From the NCBI GenBank assembly GCA_030446525.1, contig JAUJNC010000216.1:1-6885 (forward strand): 6,885 nt of DNA, written 5' to 3'. The first letter of the stretch is position 1. Every line of letters begins with the position of its first letter. The position numbers were made by a program, and so were the translations under genes. Shown here piece by piece: positions 5,718-6,885 of this stretch. The notes beneath the pieces are model-generated. The model was given only the letters and a program-made list of their open reading frames with translations, searched no databases and was not told the DNA's origin. The stretch comes from Armatimonadaceae bacterium (GTDB lineage Bacteria; Armatimonadota; Armatimonadia; Armatimonadales; Armatimonadaceae).

Positions 5718-5751
5718 CGCCACCGATCCTCCAAAGGACGGTGGCGTTTTT
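5718..5751 (+). terminator. Intrinsic terminator, riboswitch expression platform
   Basis: CGCCACCG (5718-5725) pairs with CGGTGGCG (5739-5746). The stem continues after a bulged A as TCCT with AGGA around the loop CCAA, and is followed by TTTTT (5747-5751). It lies between the aptamer and cobT, so it is the OFF state. A candidate antiterminator is GTGGC (5686-5690) pairing with GCCAC (5719-5723), which would open the stem when B12 is absent; this pairing is inferred by eye only. Confidence 0.88.
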
Positions 5752-5791
5752 GTTGCCGTCCCGCGCGTGACGGGGGGAAAGGACGCCGAGT

Positions 5792-5796
5792 GAAGG
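5792..5796 (+). promoter_or_regulatory. Ribosome binding site for cobT
   Basis: GAAGG at 5792-5796 lies 7 bases before ATG 5804 but only one base before the in-frame ATG at 5798. Spacing therefore favours 5804 as the start. Confidence 0.5.
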
Positions 5797-5803
5797 TATG
5801 CCC

Positions 5804-6844
5804 ATGACGTATCCCGCGCCTCACCCCGCCTCCGGGCGGCACCGCCGGGAGGCGCGGGCGCTCCTCGCCCGCAAGACCAAGCCGCCGGGCAGCCTGGGCA
5901 GGCTGGAATGGCTGGCGGCGGAGCTTTGCGCCATACAGCACCAGGTGCCGCCCCGCACGGCGAAGAGGCGGGTGATCGTCTTTGCGGGCGATCACGGCAT
6001 CGTCGCGGAGGGTACGAGCGCCTACCCTCCGGAGGTCACGGCGCAGATGGTCGGCAACTTCGCCGCGGGGGGCGCGGCTATCAACGTCCTCGCCCGGCAC
6101 GCGGGAGCGGAGCTGGAAGTGGTGGATGTCGGCGTGGCGTCGGCCTTACGGGACGGGCTGGCGCTGGATCGGAAGGTACGTCAGGGCGCACACAACTTCG
6201 CCCGCCAGAGCGCCCTGGACGGGGTCGAGGTCGGGCGTGCCGTTGCGGTCGGGGTGGAGCGGGCCACCGCCGCGAAGGAGGCGGGCGTGGACGTGCTGGC
6301 GCTGGGCGAAATGGGTATCGGCAACACGGCGTCGGCCGCCGCGCTCCTGTCTCTGCTCACGGGTGCGGCGGCAGAGGAAACGGTGGGGCGCGGGACGGGA
6401 CTGGACGATCGCCAGCTGGCGCGCAAGCGGGAGGTGATCGCGGGGGCCGTTGCGCGGCATCGTCGTTTTGTGCGGACCCCGTTCGACGCCCTGTGCGCCG
6501 TCGGCGGTCTGGAGATCAGCGCGCTGGTCGGTGCGATCCTGGGCGCGGCGTCCTGTCGGGTGCCCGTGGTCATCGACGGCTTCATCTGCACCGTTGCGGC
6601 GCTCGTCGCGGCGCGGCTAGCGCCGCTGTCCCGCGAGGCGATGCTTTTCGCGCACCGCTCGGCGGAGGCGGGGCATGCCCTCGCCCTCGGCGCGCTCGGC
6701 GCGACGCCCTTGCTCGACCTGGAGATGCGCCTGGGGGAGGGGAGCGGTGCGGCCCTCGCGCTGCACCTGATCGAGGCGAGCGCGCGCATCCTGCGGGAGA
6801 TGGCGTCCTTCGATCAGGCCGGTGTCGGCACGGCGGTCGAGTAA
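5804..6844 (+). CDS. cobT: Nicotinate-nucleotide--dimethylbenzimidazole phosphoribosyltransferase
   Basis: CobT transfers the phosphoribosyl group of nicotinate mononucleotide to 5,6-dimethylbenzimidazole, giving alpha-ribazole phosphate and nicotinate. This activates the lower ligand for cobalamin nucleotide-loop assembly in the cytosol. The 346 residues match the usual family length of about 350. Motifs in order: TKPPGSLGRLE (25-35), FAGDHGI followed by EGTSAYPPEVTAQMV, GEMGIGNTASAAAL (Glu169), VGRGTGLDD, AVGGLEISALVG, VVIDGFICTVAAL, SAEAGH, and RLGEGSGAALAL with Glu312. The last corresponds to the catalytic base in Salmonella CobT (Glu317, by motif). No key residue is missing. An alternative ATG at 5798 adds two residues. 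The gene sits behind the B12 riboswitch and terminator and is followed two bases later by another gene, so it is the first gene of a B12-repressed operon. Confidence 0.97.
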   Translation: MTYPAPHPASGRHRREARALLARKTKPPGSLGRLEWLAAELCAIQHQVPPRTAKRRVIVFAGDHGIVAEGTSAYPPEVTAQMVGNFAAGGAAINVLARHAGAELEVVDVGVASALRDGLALDRKVRQGAHNFARQSALDGVEVGRAVAVGVERATAAKEAGVDVLALGEMGIGNTASAAALLSLLTGAAAEETVGRGTGLDDRQLARKREVIAGAVARHRRFVRTPFDALCAVGGLEISALVGAILGAASCRVPVVIDGFICTVAALVAARLAPLSREAMLFAHRSAEAGHALALGALGATPLLDLEMRLGEGSGAALALHLIEASARILREMASFDQAGVGTAVE

Positions 6845-6846
6845 CC

Positions 6847-6885
6847 ATGCGCGATCAACTCAAAGTCTTCTTCACGGCCCTTACC
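6847..6885 (+). CDS. cobS: Start of the next operon gene, probably adenosylcobinamide-GDP ribazoletransferase (cut by window edge)
   Basis: An ATG two bases after the cobT stop opens a frame of 13 codons, MRDQLKVFFTALT, before the window ends. The basic and hydrophobic start followed by F-x-T-A-L resembles the N-terminus of CobS, an inner-membrane enzyme that joins alpha-ribazole (phosphate) to adenosylcobinamide-GDP. CobS is a frequent neighbour of cobT. The two-base spacing suggests translational coupling, as no strong ribosome site is visible. With 13 residues the identity rests mainly on context. Confidence 0.55.
   Translation, partial: MRDQLKVFFTALT

Noticed and set aside
5542..5793. 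Open frame across the B12 riboswitch and terminator
   Set aside because: It covers structured RNA with a conserved B12 box and intrinsic terminator and has no ribosome site. It is not a leader peptide.

Overview
The window is a GC-rich bacterial chromosomal segment with long, dense open frames, consensus sigma70-type promoters and strong Shine-Dalgarno sites. A secreted DUF1080 protein, two exported 'copper amine oxidase N-terminal' stalk-domain proteins and a riboswitch-controlled cobT occur together. This mix would fit Armatimonadota or a similar soil/freshwater lineage, but no marker gene is present and the assignment is a weak inference.

Layout. (1) Positions 1-623, minus strand: the 5' two-thirds or so of a secreted DUF1080 (3-keto-disaccharide hydrolase type) protein, running off the left edge. 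(2) Positions 624-745: a divergent intergenic region with a near-perfect promoter (TTGACA, 17 nt, extended TACAAT) pointing right. (3) Positions 746-2158, plus strand: cysC (APS kinase, TTG start), then a PHP-domain phosphoesterase of the RNase AM / 3',5'-bisphosphonucleotide phosphatase kind. Its only sensible start codon is a non-canonical ATC. Together they suggest PAPS synthesis plus clearance of its by-product PAP. (4) Positions 2251-5415: two overlapping, paralogous exported stalk-domain genes. The first is intact. The second is broken by a cluster of frameshifts between about 3670 and 4165, although its C-terminal half (repeated beta-sandwich/Ig-like modules) is an undamaged frame. The missing bases sit mainly in G/C runs, and the stretch carries four GGCCGGCC octamers, so sequence error is as likely as gene decay. 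A 30-base perfect inverted repeat follows the stop codon.

(5) Positions 5459-5751: a complete regulatory leader made of a consensus promoter, a 5' hairpin, a cobalamin riboswitch with P1, B12 box and a predicted L5-L13 kissing loop, and an intrinsic terminator. (6) Positions 5804-6844: cobT. Two bases later a second gene begins and runs off the right edge, probably cobS. The leader and these genes form a B12-repressed operon for the lower-ligand/nucleotide-loop stage of cobalamin synthesis.

I see no CRISPR array, transposon, tRNA, rRNA or toxin/defence system, and nothing here that I would call a new system. The best leads are the noncanonical PHP start and its pairing with cysC, the disrupted paralogue, and the riboswitch architecture.
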